A DNA stretch of 64,000 nucleotides from CAJXMH01 sp964001305 (lineage in GTDB: Bacteria > Bacteroidota > Bacteroidia > Flavobacteriales_E > Vicingaceae): the NCBI GenBank assembly GCA_964001305.1, contig CAXFAI010000040.1, positions 1-64,000 of the forward strand, given 5' to 3'. Shown piece after piece: positions 35,014 through 44,402 of this stretch (position 1 is the stretch's first letter; each line of letters begins with the position of its first letter). A model generated the notes under the pieces. It was not told the DNA's origin. It saw only the letters and a list, made by a program, of their open reading frames with translations, and ran no database searches. A program made the translations under genes and the position numbers.

Positions 35014-35607
35014 TTAAGTTAACACTGACTTATTAGCTTCTGCAATCAATGATTTTACCCAATCGTTGGGAATCATGTCAATGCTCATATTGATTCGCTC
35101 AGATGAGCTTTTGTTTATGATTGAATGTGGGTCAGTTAATCTTAAATACCAACATTCTCCTGGCTTCATGGGTACAAGTTCATGATTCAAATAAAACTCA
35201 ACTTCAGGTGGAGAAACAATCGGAATGGTTAATCGAACCACAGAATCTTCAATCTCAAGGCCCAAAGTAGGGTCAGTATGTTCTTTTACGATTTCTCCAG
35301 CACCTAAACGTAATAGGCGTACTAAAGTAACTTTAGTATGTTGCTGAAAGAATTCTACAATTTCTTTTAAGTAAGCAGACTTCTCTAAGTCATTCGTGTT
35401 TTTCCAATCTGTCCAAGAACCATTGGCATAATCTTTAGCGGGAGGTGGAGGAGGTAAACTTGGATCAACAATATGAGCAGGACCTCTCAGAGTAATAACG
35501 TTGTAATAGAGAAATGGATTCGTTTCTATTTGCTTAACTTCTTCAGCCATTTTGGCTACATCATATTCTAAGTTTAGCTTAATGCGATCTGATATTGTCT
35601 TTTCCAT
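35014..35607 (-). CDS. Aspartyl/asparaginyl beta-hydroxylase-like protein (cupin-type dioxygenase)
   Basis: This 197 aa cytosolic protein resembles the Asp/Asn beta-hydroxylase family of Fe(II)/2-oxoglutarate dioxygenases. Candidate metal ligands are the His and Asp of KEHTDPTLG and the His of LRLTDPHSIINKS; the Arg of ERINMSIDM probably binds 2-oxoglutarate. The order (RLGAGEIVKEHTDP, then VEFYLNHELVPMKPGECWYL, then the distal His) matches a double-stranded beta-helix. A PPPPPP stretch lies near residue 52. Substrate unknown. It precedes the small membrane protein pair on the same strand. Confidence 0.75.
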   Translation of the reverse strand: MEKTISDRIKLNLEYDVAKMAEEVKQIETNPFLYYNVITLRGPAHIVDPSLPPPPPAKDYANGSWTDWKNTNDLEKSAYLKEIVEFFQQHTKVTLVRLLRLGAGEIVKEHTDPTLGLEIEDSVVRLTIPIVSPPEVEFYLNHELVPMKPGECWYLRLTDPHSIINKSSSERINMSIDMIPNDWVKSLIAEANKSVLT

Positions 35608-35650
35608 GAATTTTTGTTAGTTAAGCTTTTTAAATAGAAACTTGATTTAT

Positions 35651-38600
35651 TTACTTTTCTATTATTAGTTTTTGATAATGATTATCAATCTTTATTAAAT
35701 AAAGACCATTTGGTAAATCAAGGTTATAAAAAGTTTTATTAGATTTAGTAAACGATTTAAAAACAGATTTACCTGAAGTGTCAAAAATTTCTATCGATGA
35801 TCCTAAAAGATGAGGTTCAACTTGCACATAAAAGGAACCTGAACCAGGATTAGGAAATAAATTAAAATTAGTTGATTTAATATTTAATTCAGATGTTCCA
35901 ACAATGATAATTCTTTTACAAGCTGTAGTATCAAGGCATTTACCTTGACTTATTGCTAAAGCAAAATTGCCACTTGTATTAGGTTTAAAGCCTCGATTAT
36001 TTTCACCTATTACTGTACTAAATAAACCATTTGATTGACAAGTTAACCATTGGTAGCTGGTTGCGCTAACATTGTTTGCATATATTGAATCTCCAACTAA
36101 CGTAGTAGAAGTGTCGTTTTGGTCAATTTTTAAGTCAAGAGAAATAATAGAATCGCATCCAAGGGAATTTTGCAATGTGTCATAGTATATACCAGTGGAA
36201 GTATAGGTAATGTTGTTTTCTAACCAGAGGTAACTTCTACATGAAGTATCTAGAACAATGGAGGTACTAACTGGTAGAATCATTAAATTTAATGTTATTG
36301 TAGAGTCACATCCACTTGAAGAATTTAAGACTGTACTAAAATTTCCTGAAGTAGTATAAGTTTGATTGTTTGCTGACCAATAATAGCTTCCACATGCAGT
36401 ATCAGATATTACTGAGTTTATTGGGTTTGGTTGTGTAATAGTTACAGAGTCAATTTGCTGACAGTTATTCGCATCCGTAAGGGTTACATAATGTTTTCCT
36501 GCAGATAGAGTGTTATTTGTTGGTCCACTATGATTATTACTCCATAAATATGTAAATGGATTTTGTCCTTGAATTGGAGAAACAGTTGCTTCTCCATCGG
36601 CACTTCCAAAGCAACTAGCGTTCTGAATAACATTTGTTTGTATACCTAAACTATCACATACATTATATATTCCAATGTTAAGTGTATCCAAAAAAATGCA
36701 GCTATCAATAGTAAAGCTTAAATAGTAAGTAAAAGTGCCTTTATTGTTTTGGGACTGATTAATTGTTAAAGTAGAGTCATTGATTGCAGCACCACTCCAA
36801 TTAATACGAAATACAGAATGGTTTGGTAGGCCATTAACTACTCCTAATGATTGTGTATTTTGATAGCCTGTTGAAGTTACCTTCCAAACTAAACCACTGT
36901 TGTTATCGGCGCTATCTAAGTAAGCACCCATATTAGAACTTGAAGAAGGAATGGGGTGATTCCAATCGTTTGTAGAAATTCCACTTGAAGAATTAAATGA
37001 ATAGTTATTAAGGGCAACGGCATCCAAGACTTTAGAATTTGCTGATGACAGTATGTAGCCTACCAAACTTGAAGAGAATACGGGATCTGTACTGCCACCT
37101 ATATAGTAAACCCCATTTGTAATGTCATCAGTTCCTGAGCCACTGACAAGAATAATTGTTGAATTTTTTTTAATAATTGTACCTTGTGGAAATGTGTAAA
37201 GTAGTGGACTCGTGCCAAGTCGCTCTACTTGGTAGTTGGAAATGTCTAGATTAAAAGAAGAAAAATTACTAAGTTCAATATAATCTCTGTTAGGTAAGAT
37301 AGTAAAGTATGATGGAGATGCAATAGAGTTGCTGTATGCAGAACTATACTGCCATATTTCCGAAAACTTAATTTGTGAATTTAATAATGGATGTTTTGCC
37401 GTAACCTCGTATTGAAGACCTAAAGAATATGCGTTTGTGTCTGAATATGCTGTTAAATTGCCACCTCCTAAATTTATTGATTTTAGGGTATCATTGGATA
37501 GAATGAAATCAGGTTTAAATTGTAGATAAGCATTTAATTGGAAGCTTGTAGATTGAGATAGATCCAAAGTTCTAGGTATCCAAAAAATATTAGTGTCACC
37601 TGAATTTAAGTTACCTTGCTTGATTATAAGGCTATCAATTAAAGTGCTTTTTCCAACAATTTCGTAAACAATGGTTAAACTGTCATTTATAAAGTTGGCA
37701 TTACCAATAGTATTGGTAATTGAAAATCCAATTTGCTCATTGGCGCTATAACAGTTACTCTCTTGATTTAAACCAACTAAGCTTAAAAATGAAAGTTCGC
37801 CAGAAGGAGAGGAGAATTCATAAGCACCCATATCCGGAGTACTAGTACTTCTTGGAGTACCAATCAAATCTGTAATAATGCCTAAGTTTTCGCCCGTATT
37901 TTCTGCAGCTGTACCATAAGGCATATAATTATCATTTAACGGATTAATAAATAGGGGATTCTGATTGTTGCTATTTGCTCCAAAAGCACCACCATTTGCT
38001 GCTCGCCAGTTATTTATAGATGCATAAGAAAAAGCAAAATGTCCTGTAAAGTAGGAGCCACTTCCGCTATTTCCTAGAAATATATTGTTGTAATCACAGC
38101 TGTAATTCGAGCTGTAATTATTAAGGTGTATGGCATGTTTAATTCCACTTCCACCTTGATCTATAAAAAAGATATTGTTTTTAATTTCAACACCACTTGC
38201 TGTTAGTGCTTGGGTAATTCCTCGGCATGAGCCACTTGTTGCATTTTTGTTGGTTAAAACAATTGTATTATGAAAGTATTGAGTGTTATCACTACTTGAA
38301 TTATGTAGCGCTCCTGTAAAGCCTTCATTATTATTAAAGTTATAAAGTAAATTGTTTACTACTTTATTTTTAGTTGTTGATAAACCATCACAATTTGAAA
38401 AATAGATGCCATAAACGGAACTTACACTGGAATTTTGTGCAGCAGTATGTGTGTCATGTATTTTGTTATTAACAACTTCTATAGTGTTTGATTCATAAGC
38501 ATAAATGCCATTAAAATTCCCATTTACTGATGTCCTATTTGGTCTACTTATTTCATTCCTTGCTATGAAGCAATTTTGTTGATAGGCTATCGCAATTCCG

Positions 38601-39280
38601 CGTAAATGAAAGTCTTCAATACGATTGTCAATAATCTGGTTATTTGTTTGTTTAGTAGATGAGTTACCTCCTAAACTAATGCCGGCATATCCCCCAATAA
38701 TACGATTATTTACAATTTGGTTATTGTTTCCAGTTTCACCTGAAGCATTTGGGGAGGTTCTACTAGTACCCAAAAGTATTCCTATATAGTTTAAAGAGCT
38801 TTGGCTTAAAGAAACACTTAAATCTATTAAGCAGTTTTTAATGGTGTTATTGTTAGCGTGATTTATAATCATTATTCCCATGGTATTGTATGAGCCAAGC
38901 TGACTGATATTTAAGCTATCAATTGTGATGTAAGAAACACTATCTAAAACTAGTATACCATAGTTTGATGAAGTCCCACTTGATATTAAGTATTCTCCAT
39001 TTCCATTTAATGTTATAGTATTTGAAGAACTTAATCCTTGAATTTTAGAGAACTCTACTTGCTCAAAGTAAGGACCTGAGCCATTTGCAACATTTACAGT
39101 TAAAGCACTATTAATTCCTTGTAGCTCTAAATCATCGGTAAATGCCTTGAAAGATTGATAGTTAGTTGTAGAGGCAGGTTGGTTTGAGTTAATGGTGTAA
39201 TTACCCGCAAGTTGAGGGAATACAAAAGAAGGTATTAATAAAAACAGAAGAACATTTGTGATGGGAAATTGCGGTTTCAT
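35651..39280 (-). CDS. Large secreted beta-helix / lamin-tail / SprB-repeat protein with type IX sorting domain
   Basis: This 1209 aa modular surface protein starts with a signal peptide (NVLLFLLIPSFVFPQ). A right-handed beta-helix follows at about residues 60-470 (NNTIKNCLIDLS, NNQIIDNRIEDFHLRGIAIA, NTIEVVNNKIHD). An Ig-like region (500-620) and a lamin-tail-like domain (near 640-780; YIELSNFSSFNLDISNYQVE) come next. A SprB-type repeat follows (NASCFGSADGEATVSPIQG), then two CGSYYW/CRSYLW repeats of about 50 residues. A type A sorting domain closes the protein (FNLFPNPGSGSFYVQVEP to GLYLIKIDN). It is probably a gliding or adhesion-related surface protein; the exact role is unknown. Confidence 0.83.
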   Translation of the reverse strand: MKPQFPITNVLLFLLIPSFVFPQLAGNYTINSNQPASTTNYQSFKAFTDDLELQGINSALTVNVANGSGPYFEQVEFSKIQGLSSSNTITLNGNGEYLISSGTSSNYGILVLDSVSYITIDSLNISQLGSYNTMGIMIINHANNNTIKNCLIDLSVSLSQSSLNYIGILLGTSRTSPNASGETGNNNQIVNNRIIGGYAGISLGGNSSTKQTNNQIIDNRIEDFHLRGIAIAYQQNCFIARNEISRPNRTSVNGNFNGIYAYESNTIEVVNNKIHDTHTAAQNSSVSSVYGIYFSNCDGLSTTKNKVVNNLLYNFNNNEGFTGALHNSSSDNTQYFHNTIVLTNKNATSGSCRGITQALTASGVEIKNNIFFIDQGGSGIKHAIHLNNYSSNYSCDYNNIFLGNSGSGSYFTGHFAFSYASINNWRAANGGAFGANSNNQNPLFINPLNDNYMPYGTAAENTGENLGIITDLIGTPRSTSTPDMGAYEFSSPSGELSFLSLVGLNQESNCYSANEQIGFSITNTIGNANFINDSLTIVYEIVGKSTLIDSLIIKQGNLNSGDTNIFWIPRTLDLSQSTSFQLNAYLQFKPDFILSNDTLKSINLGGGNLTAYSDTNAYSLGLQYEVTAKHPLLNSQIKFSEIWQYSSAYSNSIASPSYFTILPNRDYIELSNFSSFNLDISNYQVERLGTSPLLYTFPQGTIIKKNSTIILVSGSGTDDITNGVYYIGGSTDPVFSSSLVGYILSSANSKVLDAVALNNYSFNSSSGISTNDWNHPIPSSSSNMGAYLDSADNNSGLVWKVTSTGYQNTQSLGVVNGLPNHSVFRINWSGAAINDSTLTINQSQNNKGTFTYYLSFTIDSCIFLDTLNIGIYNVCDSLGIQTNVIQNASCFGSADGEATVSPIQGQNPFTYLWSNNHSGPTNNTLSAGKHYVTLTDANNCQQIDSVTITQPNPINSVISDTACGSYYWSANNQTYTTSGNFSTVLNSSSGCDSTITLNLMILPVSTSIVLDTSCRSYLWLENNITYTSTGIYYDTLQNSLGCDSIISLDLKIDQNDTSTTLVGDSIYANNVSATSYQWLTCQSNGLFSTVIGENNRGFKPNTSGNFALAISQGKCLDTTACKRIIIVGTSELNIKSTNFNLFPNPGSGSFYVQVEPHLLGSSIEIFDTSGKSVFKSFTKSNKTFYNLDLPNGLYLIKIDNHYQKLIIEK

Positions 39281-39305
39281 AATTTGTTGATTATTAGTTA
39301 ATCAT

Positions 39306-39333
39306 CAAAACTAGTTATATTCTGAAAAGCAAA
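39306..39333 (-). promoter_or_regulatory. Possible promoter of the large T9SS protein gene
   Basis: On the minus strand, TAGTTTTG (39313-39306) matches the TAnnTTTG -7 box and lies about 25 bases upstream of the ATG at 39280. A TTTG (39333-39330) lies 16 bases further up, a little closer than the usual 19. Confidence 0.38.
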
Positions 39334-39360
39334 GGAGTCTTAAATTCAAATTCAGTGATT

Positions 39361-40311
39361 CTACTTTAACTTCAATTTTACAATCACTGGATTGTGATCA
39401 GAAATACCTTCATCTTTTACTTCTAGAATTGAAGTTTGTATGCCGTTGCTTTCAGTTAAGCCTTGAGAAATTAGTATATGGTCAATTTGTTCTGGCTCAC
39501 CCATATAATTATAGGTCCAACGAGTTTCCATATTTTCAAAGTACTGACTGTTTCCTGTTTGAATCAACTCTTCATAAATATCATCAAACCCTCTTAGGCG
39601 GTAAAGGGTAGGACTGCCTTTTTCTGAATTTAAATCTCCGGTTACAATTACATTTCTTCCTTCATTTAGTAGTTTAATAATTGATCTTCTAGCAATACTT
39701 GCTTGTGCAATTCGTTTGGCGTCACTATCAAAACCACCTCTTTCACTTTTAAGGTGCAAAACAAAAATGTCAATTTCTTTATCCTCAATTGTAACTGTAA
39801 CTTTTAGTCCTTTGCTAACACCGGTGTCGTCTTCTGAATCTCCATCCAATTCTTCCAAATAAATTGAACGTCCAGGAATTTCAGTCCAAACATCTTTAAT
39901 AGGGTACTTGGATAGAACCGCTACATGTTGTTGGGTGAAATTGTCTTTACAATCACATACTTGCCAATAGTCATACTGAACACCAATTTTGCTTAATTCA
40001 TTTACTAATATCTCCAAATCTTCAGGTCCTCCGACTTCGGTTAAAGTTACAATGTCGGAATTCATTTGTTTAATTAATTCAGCTACTTTGGCAGATGACT
40101 CTTGAAGTTTGGCAGCTCTGTTTTCTTCTTTATCCCAGAATTTTTGCTCCTTCTTTGATGCTTTGTTTATGTCGAAAGGCATTCCATACTTAATATGAAC
40201 TCTAGATTTGTTTAAAAACTCAGCATTAAAGGTGGCAACGGTTACTTCTTGGGCATTTAATAGTAGGGCAGTAAAAACCAAGAGAAGGTTTAATACAATT
40301 AATTTCTTCAT
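39361..40311 (-). CDS. Secreted endonuclease/exonuclease/phosphatase family protein
   Basis: This is a 316 aa protein when started at 40311, which gives a clean signal peptide (KKLIVLNLLLVFTALLLNA). An upstream in-frame ATG at 40398 would add 29 residues before it. The Mg-dependent phosphodiesterase fold is shown by ATFNAEFLNKS, TLTEVGGPEDLEIL (catalytic Glu), VTGDLNSEKGSP, QIDHILISQG and the final ISDHNPVIVKL (catalytic His). Substrates of this family range from nucleic acids to phosphoinositides, so the target cannot be told. It follows tRNA-Leu on the same strand. Confidence 0.86.
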   Translation of the reverse strand: MKKLIVLNLLLVFTALLLNAQEVTVATFNAEFLNKSRVHIKYGMPFDINKASKKEQKFWDKEENRAAKLQESSAKVAELIKQMNSDIVTLTEVGGPEDLEILVNELSKIGVQYDYWQVCDCKDNFTQQHVAVLSKYPIKDVWTEIPGRSIYLEELDGDSEDDTGVSKGLKVTVTIEDKEIDIFVLHLKSERGGFDSDAKRIAQASIARRSIIKLLNEGRNVIVTGDLNSEKGSPTLYRLRGFDDIYEELIQTGNSQYFENMETRWTYNYMGEPEQIDHILISQGLTESNGIQTSILEVKDEGISDHNPVIVKLKLK

Positions 40312-40447
40312 TTCAGATTGTTTGTTTTTTGAGCTCGTAAAAATAGGGAAGAGATTTATGGAATTGTAATCAAATTCTTTGCAAACAAAAATGAGCAAGC
40401 TCTTTTTGCTTGCTCATCAATGCCACTTGTGTGTTTTTATTCTCTAG

Positions 40448-40531
40448 TACCCCGAACGGGACTCGAACCTGCACGTCCAAACGGACACATGGCCCTCAAC
40501 CATGCCTGTCTACCAATTTCAGCACCGGGGT
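40448..40531 (-). tRNA. tRNA-Leu (anticodon GAG)
   Basis: An 84-base class II tRNA with acceptor ACCCCGG/TCGGGGT and discriminator A. The anticodon arm is CATGG-TTGAGGG-CCATG (anticodon GAG, reads CUC/CUU), and a long variable arm has stem GTCC/GGAC. The T stem GCAGG/CCCGT contains an A-C mismatch at position 51:63 and a terminal G-U, so it is weaker than usual. The T loop TTCGAGT is normal. Confidence 0.93.
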
Positions 40532-40626
40532 GTAAAACACGAAATTAATACAATACATACAAATAGGTGCAAAATCTAAAAGGATATATAAAAATCTTAC
40601 TTCTAGAATAACACTTTTTATAAAGT

Positions 40627-41022
40627 TTACGTCTGGATTGATTTTACAATTTCTTTAACCTTCTTAATTGAGAGAGGTTTGTTCAAATACTCTTTTACAT
40701 AAGGATATTCCTTTGATTTATTAATATCAATCGGGCTCAATGAAGAAGATAACATAACAATGACAAAGGTGTTATTCAACTTTTGTTCATATTTCTGAAG
40801 CTCATCTAAAAACTCAAAACCATTCATGACAGGCATTTTTACATCTAAGAAAATTAACTCAGGTAAACTTTTTAAGTTTGATTTTAAATATTCCAATGCA
40901 AGTAGACCATTTTTAGCTATGTCGATTTTATCACAAATTTCAGCAGCTTCCAGAACATATTTATTCATTTCATTGGAAGCTTCACTATCGTCTACTAATA
41001 GAACTTTTTTAATTGGTTTCAT
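40627..41022 (-). CDS. Single-domain response regulator
   Basis: This 131 aa receiver domain has no output domain. The acidic pocket is Asp11/Asp12 (LLVDDSEAS), the phospho-acceptor is Asp60 (IFLDVKMPVMNG), the switch Ser is in VMLSSSLS, and the Lys is in YLNKPLSIKK. CheY-like proteins relay phosphate or act by protein contact. It lies 137 bases downstream of a PAS/GAF histidine kinase gene on the same strand, its likely cognate kinase. Confidence 0.93.
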   Translation of the reverse strand: MKPIKKVLLVDDSEASNEMNKYVLEAAEICDKIDIAKNGLLALEYLKSNLKSLPELIFLDVKMPVMNGFEFLDELQKYEQKLNNTFVIVMLSSSLSPIDINKSKEYPYVKEYLNKPLSIKKVKEIVKSIQT

Positions 41023-41159
41023 ACTACATTAAGTTTAATGAGATGGGTTTTATTGTAATATATTATATGCTGTTGTTATTTTTGATTTAAGTGTTGAAAG
41101 TTAAATCAAGCTTGTTACGGTAATTACAGGGAATAAATGCTCAATTAGAAAAAATCAAT

Positions 41160-44033
41160 TTATGGGTTTAGCATAATTCGTGGAAATTTAATGGTGAAAG
41201 TTGTACCTATATTTTTCTCACTTTGAACACTAATTGTACCGTTTAAATTTTCAACCATTTTTTTTGTAATGTGGAGCCCTAGTCCACTACCCTCAACATG
41301 ATCATGCATTCTAGTAAACATGCCAAAAATTTTGTCGGTTCCTCTGCTCAAATCAATTCCAATACCATTGTCTTTTATGGTAATTATAAAGTGTTTATTG
41401 TCTTGAAACAATTCAAGAAGAATATTTGGCTTAACTTCTTCTTTCTTATATTTTATTGCATTAGATAGTAAATTAGAGATAATAGTCTCAAAATAATATT
41501 GATTGCTTTTGATTTGATCAATCTGATTAAATTCTACTTTAATAATTTCCTTCGGATTTTCAAATTTGGCACCTAATAAAGCAATTGAGTTTTCAATAAG
41601 TTCTTTGAGACTAAATATAGTAAATTCAATTGCAGAAGAGTCGCCAAGTTTAGCTACCTCTACAATTCCATCAACTCGCTTGGTTGCTAACTTAACCCCT
41701 TGTTGAATATGATCCACAAAAGTGTTTAAAAGTGGAATATTTCCGCTTTCAATTTCTCTTTTAAGTAATTGGGTAAAGCCATCTATATTGGCTAGTGGTG
41801 ATTTTAAGTCATGAGAAGTAATGTAGGCAAACTCTTGTATTTCTTGATTTGCTTTAGTTAATTCTTTAGTTCGTTCTTTAATTCTTTGCTCTAATTCTTG
41901 ATTTAGCTTTTTCAAGTCTAACTCTGCTTTTTCTAACCTACTTATATCCCTCCAAGTAGAGTTTGTCCTTAGAATGTTTCCTTTTTTATCTTTTTCTACC
42001 GATGCATTAAGCCTTATAGGGATTATTTTACCTGATTTGGTTACAATTTGTAATTTAATATTATCGATGATTCCATCACGTTTAATGGTAGAAAGAGCGT
42101 CTTTTACTTTGTGGTGGCATGATGGGTCATAGAATTTAATTACTTTCTCTCCAATAATGTCAGATTTGTTATAACCTAGTGTTTTAGACGTTGTTTCATT
42201 ACACTCTAATATAACACCTGTATTAGGGTTAATGGAAAGCAACATGTCGGGTACACCATCATATAGCTCTTGAAACATTTTTTTTGAATTCTCCAGCTCA
42301 TTTGTCCGTTGTGCAATCCTCTTTTCTAGTGTAGTATTAAGAAGCTTAACTTCTTTTTCACTTTTTAATAAGCGCTCCTCAAAAACTTTGTCCTTTGTAA
42401 TATCTTGAAAAACTCCAAATACTCGACTCACTTCATTGTTATTTGAAATAGTAGTGCCTATTGATCTAACCCATTTTAAGTTTCCCTTAGCGGTTTTAAT
42501 TTTTAATTTTTCATCCCAATCGATTTTTTCATTTATGGCTCTATCTAATGCTTTTTGAATTTTGGGTTTTGATTCATCATCGTAAAAATTAATAGCCTCT
42601 TTTACATTTGGAATAAAATCCGATGAAACTTCATGAATTCGTTTGGTCTCATTAGACCAAAAAAGCGATTCTTTTTTCAAATCAACTTCCCAATGTCCAA
42701 TTGTGGCCAACTCTTTAGCTTGCTCTAGTAGCGAGTTTTGTTTTAGAATCTCATACTCTTTTTCTTTCTGAGCAGTAATATTGGCGATTACCATAACTCC
42801 GCCCTTAATATTACCACTATTGCTTAGAACCGGTTGAGCATTAATCTGTAAGTAAAAGTGTAGTTCTTTATTTATTTTGTTCTCAATATAAAGTATTTTG
42901 TTCTTAACGAATTCACCCTTTAATACAAGACTAGTTGGTAAACTTTCGGATGTAACTTTATTTTGTTTGTCTTCCTCAAAGTAATGATATGAGTTGATAA
43001 TTGTACTTAGTTTATCATTATTACTCGAATTAAATATCGTCTTCGCAGAATCATTGAATAGAGCAATTTTACCATATTCATCAAAAACTATAACTCCTTC
43101 AGCCATATTTGACACCACATTTTGAAGGAGGTTTGTTCTTTTGATTAATAAGGTCTTGTTTCGTTTTTCGGCACTGATGTTCCTTGCAATAATAACTGTT
43201 CTATCCAATTCCCCTTTCGTATTGAATATCATACTTACCTTTTGAGAAACCCAGAATGTTTTTCCATCTTTAGAAATAATTTTGAATTCATATTCCGAGT
43301 AACTTTTTTTATTGCTAAACTGCTTCTTATAGAATTCTAATACTTTTTCTCTGTTATCGGGTGCGATTAATTTTGAGAAATGCTCTCCAATCAGTTCGTC
43401 TACCTTATAACCATATAAATTTTCAATGGCTTTGTTTATATAAATATATTCTCCTTTTTCATTGAGCTCATACACAACATCTGTTAGGTTGTTAAAAATT
43501 GTGCTTAGCTCATGACTTTCTTTTTGACTTTTTAGGGTTACACGCTTCAACTTAAGGAGAGTGCTAACTTGACTAGCTAATGATAAAAGTGCATCTTTTT
43601 GTTCCTGGTTTAGTACTCTATTCTTTTGGTCAAGTACACAAAGGGTTCCCAATTTAAAACCATCTTCATCTTCAATTGGAGCACCTCCATAGAATCGTAT
43701 TTTTGGATCGTATTGAACAAGTGGATTGTTTTTGAATCTTGAATCTTTGTGAGTGTCAGAGACTTCAAAAACTTCTTCACTAGAGCTGTTTATTGCATGT
43801 GCGCAAAAAGAAATATTTCTATCTGTTTCTGAGATTTTGACTCCTTTCTTAGCCTTAAACCATTGCCTATCTTGATCAATAAACGTAATGAGTGCAATTG
43901 GGGTCTTACAAATGTAAGAGGCGAGTTCTATTATCTGGTCATATAAAACTTCAGTGTCAGTATCAAGAATTTGATAGCTTTCTAAAGCAGCTAGTCTTTC
44001 AAATTCATTGTCTGGTATAATCGGATTTTCCAT
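41160..44033 (-). CDS. Soluble GAF-PAS sensor histidine kinase
   Basis: This 957 aa kinase has no membrane segment. An N-terminal GAF domain (about residues 20-160; PIALITFIDQDRQWFKAKKG, ISFCAHAI) is followed by four PAS domains, around 172-290, 300-425, 440-560 and 590-705. A coiled linker leads to the HisKA domain (SHDLKSPLANIDGFTQLLK, phospho-acceptor His near 740) and the HATPase domain (SNAIKYKKEE, DNGIGIDLSRG, GSGLGLHITKKMVE). This architecture suggests sensing of small molecules, redox state or light in the cytosol. The single-domain response regulator downstream is the probable partner. Ligand unknown. Confidence 0.94.
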   Translation of the reverse strand: MENPIIPDNEFERLAALESYQILDTDTEVLYDQIIELASYICKTPIALITFIDQDRQWFKAKKGVKISETDRNISFCAHAINSSSEEVFEVSDTHKDSRFKNNPLVQYDPKIRFYGGAPIEDEDGFKLGTLCVLDQKNRVLNQEQKDALLSLASQVSTLLKLKRVTLKSQKESHELSTIFNNLTDVVYELNEKGEYIYINKAIENLYGYKVDELIGEHFSKLIAPDNREKVLEFYKKQFSNKKSYSEYEFKIISKDGKTFWVSQKVSMIFNTKGELDRTVIIARNISAEKRNKTLLIKRTNLLQNVVSNMAEGVIVFDEYGKIALFNDSAKTIFNSSNNDKLSTIINSYHYFEEDKQNKVTSESLPTSLVLKGEFVKNKILYIENKINKELHFYLQINAQPVLSNSGNIKGGVMVIANITAQKEKEYEILKQNSLLEQAKELATIGHWEVDLKKESLFWSNETKRIHEVSSDFIPNVKEAINFYDDESKPKIQKALDRAINEKIDWDEKLKIKTAKGNLKWVRSIGTTISNNNEVSRVFGVFQDITKDKVFEERLLKSEKEVKLLNTTLEKRIAQRTNELENSKKMFQELYDGVPDMLLSINPNTGVILECNETTSKTLGYNKSDIIGEKVIKFYDPSCHHKVKDALSTIKRDGIIDNIKLQIVTKSGKIIPIRLNASVEKDKKGNILRTNSTWRDISRLEKAELDLKKLNQELEQRIKERTKELTKANQEIQEFAYITSHDLKSPLANIDGFTQLLKREIESGNIPLLNTFVDHIQQGVKLATKRVDGIVEVAKLGDSSAIEFTIFSLKELIENSIALLGAKFENPKEIIKVEFNQIDQIKSNQYYFETIISNLLSNAIKYKKEEVKPNILLELFQDNKHFIITIKDNGIGIDLSRGTDKIFGMFTRMHDHVEGSGLGLHITKKMVENLNGTISVQSEKNIGTTFTIKFPRIMLNP

Positions 44034-44170
44034 ATTGTTTAATTAACTCCTCTTAAGATATTAAATTTATGGTAAAAACCTATTTATTTAATAGATTGTT
44101 TAAAGAAGTAGTAGATAATTGTTTAGCGTATTTTTTCCAAAACTATCGCTAATTGAAGAAGAGATAGCAT

Positions 44171-44204
44171 AAAAAAAGACTGTTCTTTCAAAACAGCCTT
44201 TTTT
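44171..44204 (-). terminator. Terminator downstream of the tRNA-Lys remnant
   Basis: The stem GACTGTT (44178-44184) / AACAGCC (44192-44198) is flanked by an A7 run on the left and a T run on the right. It lies just after the relic tRNA 3' end on the minus strand and could also end a plus-strand transcript. Confidence 0.8.
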
Positions 44205-44205
44205 G

Positions 44206-44222
44206 TGACTTGTCTGGGGTTC
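44206..44222 (-). pseudogene. tRNA-Lys 3'-end remnant
   Basis: The last 17 bases of the tRNA-Lys gene (T-loop side, acceptor strand and discriminator) are repeated exactly here. They form part of a 22-base direct repeat at 44201-44222 and 44325-44346. As in the intact gene, a terminator hairpin follows. The 5' two-thirds of the expected tRNA are absent; instead the minus strand reads GAGCACTTTTCTGAAAGAAAAGT, with no acceptor partner. It is best read as a decayed tandem copy or a site-specific recombination scar. Confidence 0.6.
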
Positions 44223-44291
44223 ACCTCGACTACTTTTCTTTCAGAAAAGTGCTCGGCATAAACTTCTCACCCCTAGCAATAATATAAAACC

Positions 44292-44321
44292 AAAAAAGCC
44301 AGCCTTTTGGGCTAGCTTTTT
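44292..44321 (-). terminator. Terminator of tRNA-Lys
   Basis: The 8-bp stem AGCCAGCC (44297-44304) / GGCTAGCT (44310-44317) includes one G-T pair and has A- and T-runs outside. It stands directly after the tRNA-Lys 3' end on the minus strand. Confidence 0.82.
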
Positions 44322-44329
44322 CGCTTTTG

Positions 44330-44402
44330 TGACTTGTCTGGGGTTCGAACCCAGGACCCCATCCTTAAAAGGGATGTGCTCTACCAGCTGAGCTAACAAG
44401 TC
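44330..44402 (-). tRNA. tRNA-Lys (anticodon TTT)
   Basis: A complete 73-base cloverleaf with acceptor GACTTGT/ACAAGTC, discriminator A, D arm GCTCAGCTGGTAGAGC, anticodon arm CATCC-CTTTTAA-GGATG with anticodon TTT, and a normal T arm (CTGGG-TTCGAAC-CCCAG). CCA is not encoded. A reading frame spanning it (44241-44462) is spurious. Confidence 0.97.
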
